A DNA stretch of 8,438 nt, taken from JAPHTQ01 sp046484535. Lineage in GTDB: Bacteria > Pseudomonadota > Gammaproteobacteria > Thiohalomonadales > Thiohalomonadaceae. The stretch covers positions 1-8,438 of the forward strand of contig JAWOIT010000137.1 of the NCBI GenBank assembly GCA_046484535.1, written 5' to 3'. Below are positions 7,307 to 8,438 of this stretch, piece after piece. Both the position numbers and the translations under genes were made by a program. Numbering within the stretch: the first letter of the stretch is position 1; every line of letters begins with the position of its first letter. The notes beneath the pieces were generated by a model. The model saw only the letters and a list, made by a program, of their open reading frames with translations. It was not told the DNA's origin and searched no databases.

Positions 7307-7477
7307 TCCAGCAAGTGGTGTAACCTGTCGAGACAAGTAATTGCTGCTCTATGGAATAAAAATACATTTAGCGCCTCAATGGTGTGATTGTATGGAATTT
7401 TTATGTGTTCGTGCTTGACCTATAACTCCTTAAGACACATTCATTAATTCGGATGTCGCGCTGAGAAGGTAAACAGC

Positions 7478-8179
7478 ATGCGAAACAAAAAAAATAGATT
7501 AAGTAACGGGGAACATCGGCCTGTATCGGATATCGACACGCTCTCAGCGCTTCGGACCAGTTCGGTCTTCTCGGGACTTGAGGATGAACAACTGAAATCG
7601 CTGAGCAGCCTGCTTGTGAGGCGTAACATCGATGCTGATACCGTGATATTTCAGGAAGGAGACACGGCCAACCGCTTTTATCTTTTACTGGATGGGAGAG
7701 TGAAGGTGATGCTGGCCGATCCTGAAGGAAGGGAGGTGATCGTCTCGATTCTCCATGCCGGCGAGAGTTTTGGGGAGATGGCCTTCTTCGATAGTGGCGG
7801 CCGCAGCGCACAGGTGGTGACGATGACCCCGGTGCAGCTGCTGGTGCTGACCGGGGCCGATTTTCGCGGTTGGATCAGTCGTAATCCCAACCTGGTGATG
7901 GCGATAATCCAGCAGGTTACTCATCGCTTGAGACAGGCAAACCAGACCATTAACAGCCTGGCCACGCTCGATCTAAAATCCCGTGTGGCGCGGTTTTTGT
8001 TGGAGGCCGCGGAGGGACATCCGTCAGGCAGGGTGGTCGACCTGCCAACCCAATCGGATATCGCCAAAATGGTAGGCGGCTCGCGAGAAAGGGTCAATCG
8101 TGCGCTTAAAGATCTCGAACAGCAGGGGTTTGTTCGCTTCGATGGGGAACAGTTCATTGTTTGTGGCATGCCTTATTAA
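7478..8179 (+). CDS. CRP/FNR-family transcriptional regulator
   Basis: This 233-residue regulator has a cyclic-nucleotide-binding beta-roll at about residues 30-145, a long dimerisation helix at about 136-162 and a Crp-type winged helix at about 165-231. The phosphate-binding cassette is GESFGEMAFFDSGGRSA, keeping E100, R109 and S110, the counterparts of E72, R82 and S83 of E. coli CRP. The two C-helix residues that contact the cAMP base in CRP (T127, S128) are here A154 and N155. The recognition helix SRERVNRALKDLE keeps R203, E204 and R208, equal to R180, E181 and R185 of CRP, so a TGTGA-type half-site is predicted; it lacks the E-x-x-S-R of FNR. There is no N-terminal Cys cluster (only C229), so no FNR-type iron-sulphur sensor. 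The start ATG 7478 has GAGAAGG upstream. Family secure; ligand unknown. Confidence 0.93.
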   Translation: MRNKKNRLSNGEHRPVSDIDTLSALRTSSVFSGLEDEQLKSLSSLLVRRNIDADTVIFQEGDTANRFYLLLDGRVKVMLADPEGREVIVSILHAGESFGEMAFFDSGGRSAQVVTMTPVQLLVLTGADFRGWISRNPNLVMAIIQQVTHRLRQANQTINSLATLDLKSRVARFLLEAAEGHPSGRVVDLPTQSDIAKMVGGSRERVNRALKDLEQQGFVRFDGEQFIVCGMPY

Positions 8180-8207
8180 TGGCAGTAATCCACAATGGTA
8201 ATCACTT

Positions 8208-8368
8208 AGGAGGCTGGCGAAAATAATGTTGTCAACTCCGAGGGCGCCCCTGAGCCATCAATGCAAGGCGCGTTTCGCAGGTAATGGCAGCGTCCTTGCC
8301 AAGAAACGCAACGCCGCAGTGATGGCTCAGGGGCGGCCGAATGTAAACATTATTTCCGCCAGCCTCCT
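8208..8368. mobile_element. 161-base foldback (MITE-like) element
   Basis: The ends are near-perfect inverted repeats: 8208-8230 and 8346-8368 match at 22 of 23 positions (AGGAGGCTGGCG inward). Inside, 8245-8260 and 8320-8335 match perfectly over 16 (CGCCCCTGAGCCATCA), and GCGTTTC (8270-8276) pairs with GAAACGC (8303-8309). The whole element therefore folds into one long hairpin with small internal loops. If the ends are taken as GGAGG and CCTCC, it is flanked by TTA on both sides (8206-8208, 8368-8370), which could be a target duplication. It encodes no transposase and the ORF crossing it is not credible. The parent transposon family is not identifiable from this copy. Confidence 0.75.
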
Positions 8369-8409
8369 TAGCCTCACAGCTCAATCTTCCCGCAAGGGGC
8401 TCCAGCATC

Positions 8410-8437
8410 CGTAGGGTGCTGCCGTCAGGCGCACCGT
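8410..8437. repeat. GTAG-footed REP, second copy
   Basis: This has the same design as the left arm at 5351-5377, matching at 24 of 27 positions: GTAG, then GGTGC-t-GCC-GTCA-GGC-GCACC, then GT. The bulged base and the loop are where the copies differ; the stem is conserved. The window ends here, so a facing right arm, if present, is out of view. Confidence 0.75.
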
Positions 8438-8438
8438 C

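Larger units (their letters stand above)
7133..7477. other. Intergenic region: structured 3' end, terminator, regulator promoter
   Basis: There is no gene in these 345 bases. The left part (7172-7306) is a chain of inverted repeats ending in an intrinsic terminator. The right part (7307-7477) is AT-richer and holds the likely promoter of the CRP-like gene. Candidates are TATAAC (7421-7426, five of six to the -10 consensus, weak -35 TTTTTA at 7398-7403) or TTGACC (7415-7420, five of six to the -35 consensus) with a poor -10 near 7439. The two overlap, so only one can be used at a time. I saw no CRP-type palindrome here. Confidence 0.5.

Noticed and set aside
8226..8414. 62-codon ORF at the right end
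   Set aside because: It lies almost wholly inside the 161-base foldback element and simply reads through the inverted repeat.

Overview
The window looks like chromosomal DNA of a moderately GC-rich gammaproteobacterium. The evidence is a YajD-type HNH protein, a YcbB/LdtD-type L,D-transpeptidase next to a YcbK/MepK-type endopeptidase (neighbours in the same order in E. coli), a RecQ of almost exactly E. coli length, a CRP-like regulator, and REP-type intergenic repeats. I cannot place it more precisely from sequence alone.

Layout, left to right. Positions 1-202 carry the start of a minus-strand membrane-protein-like ORF that runs off the window. After a divergent spacer comes a small HNH nuclease gene (455-862). 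It is followed by a peptidoglycan pair: a secreted L,D-transpeptidase (977-2620) and a Tat-exported M15-type murein endopeptidase (2667-3197). One would form 3-3 crosslinks and the other would cut them. A 303-base spacer holds two tandem copies of a GGAG-footed double-hairpin repeat. RecQ helicase follows (3501-5330).

The second half is accessory in character. An 807-base gene-poor stretch (5331-6137) holds a REP doublet with GTAG feet, several short perfect hairpins and a CRP-type palindrome GTGA-N6-TCAC. It leads into a two-gene unit: a 55-residue lipoprotein with a perfect lipobox (6138-6305) and a secreted protein whose N-terminal half is a run of I-x-x-N-T-x-x heptads (6356-7132), the core pattern of N@d trimeric coiled coils in surface adhesins. 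The unit ends in a chain of hairpins closed by an intrinsic terminator (7271-7306). A CRP/FNR-family regulator follows (7478-8179). Its recognition helix has the CRP arrangement (R-E-x-x-x-R), so it could plausibly read the palindrome at 5821. The window ends with a 161-base foldback element flanked by TTA and a second copy of the GTAG REP.

The most novel-looking item is the lipoprotein plus coiled-coil pair, with its long leader, possible CRP-type site and structured 3' end. Its function is unknown. The other genes are recognisable family members in ordinary order.
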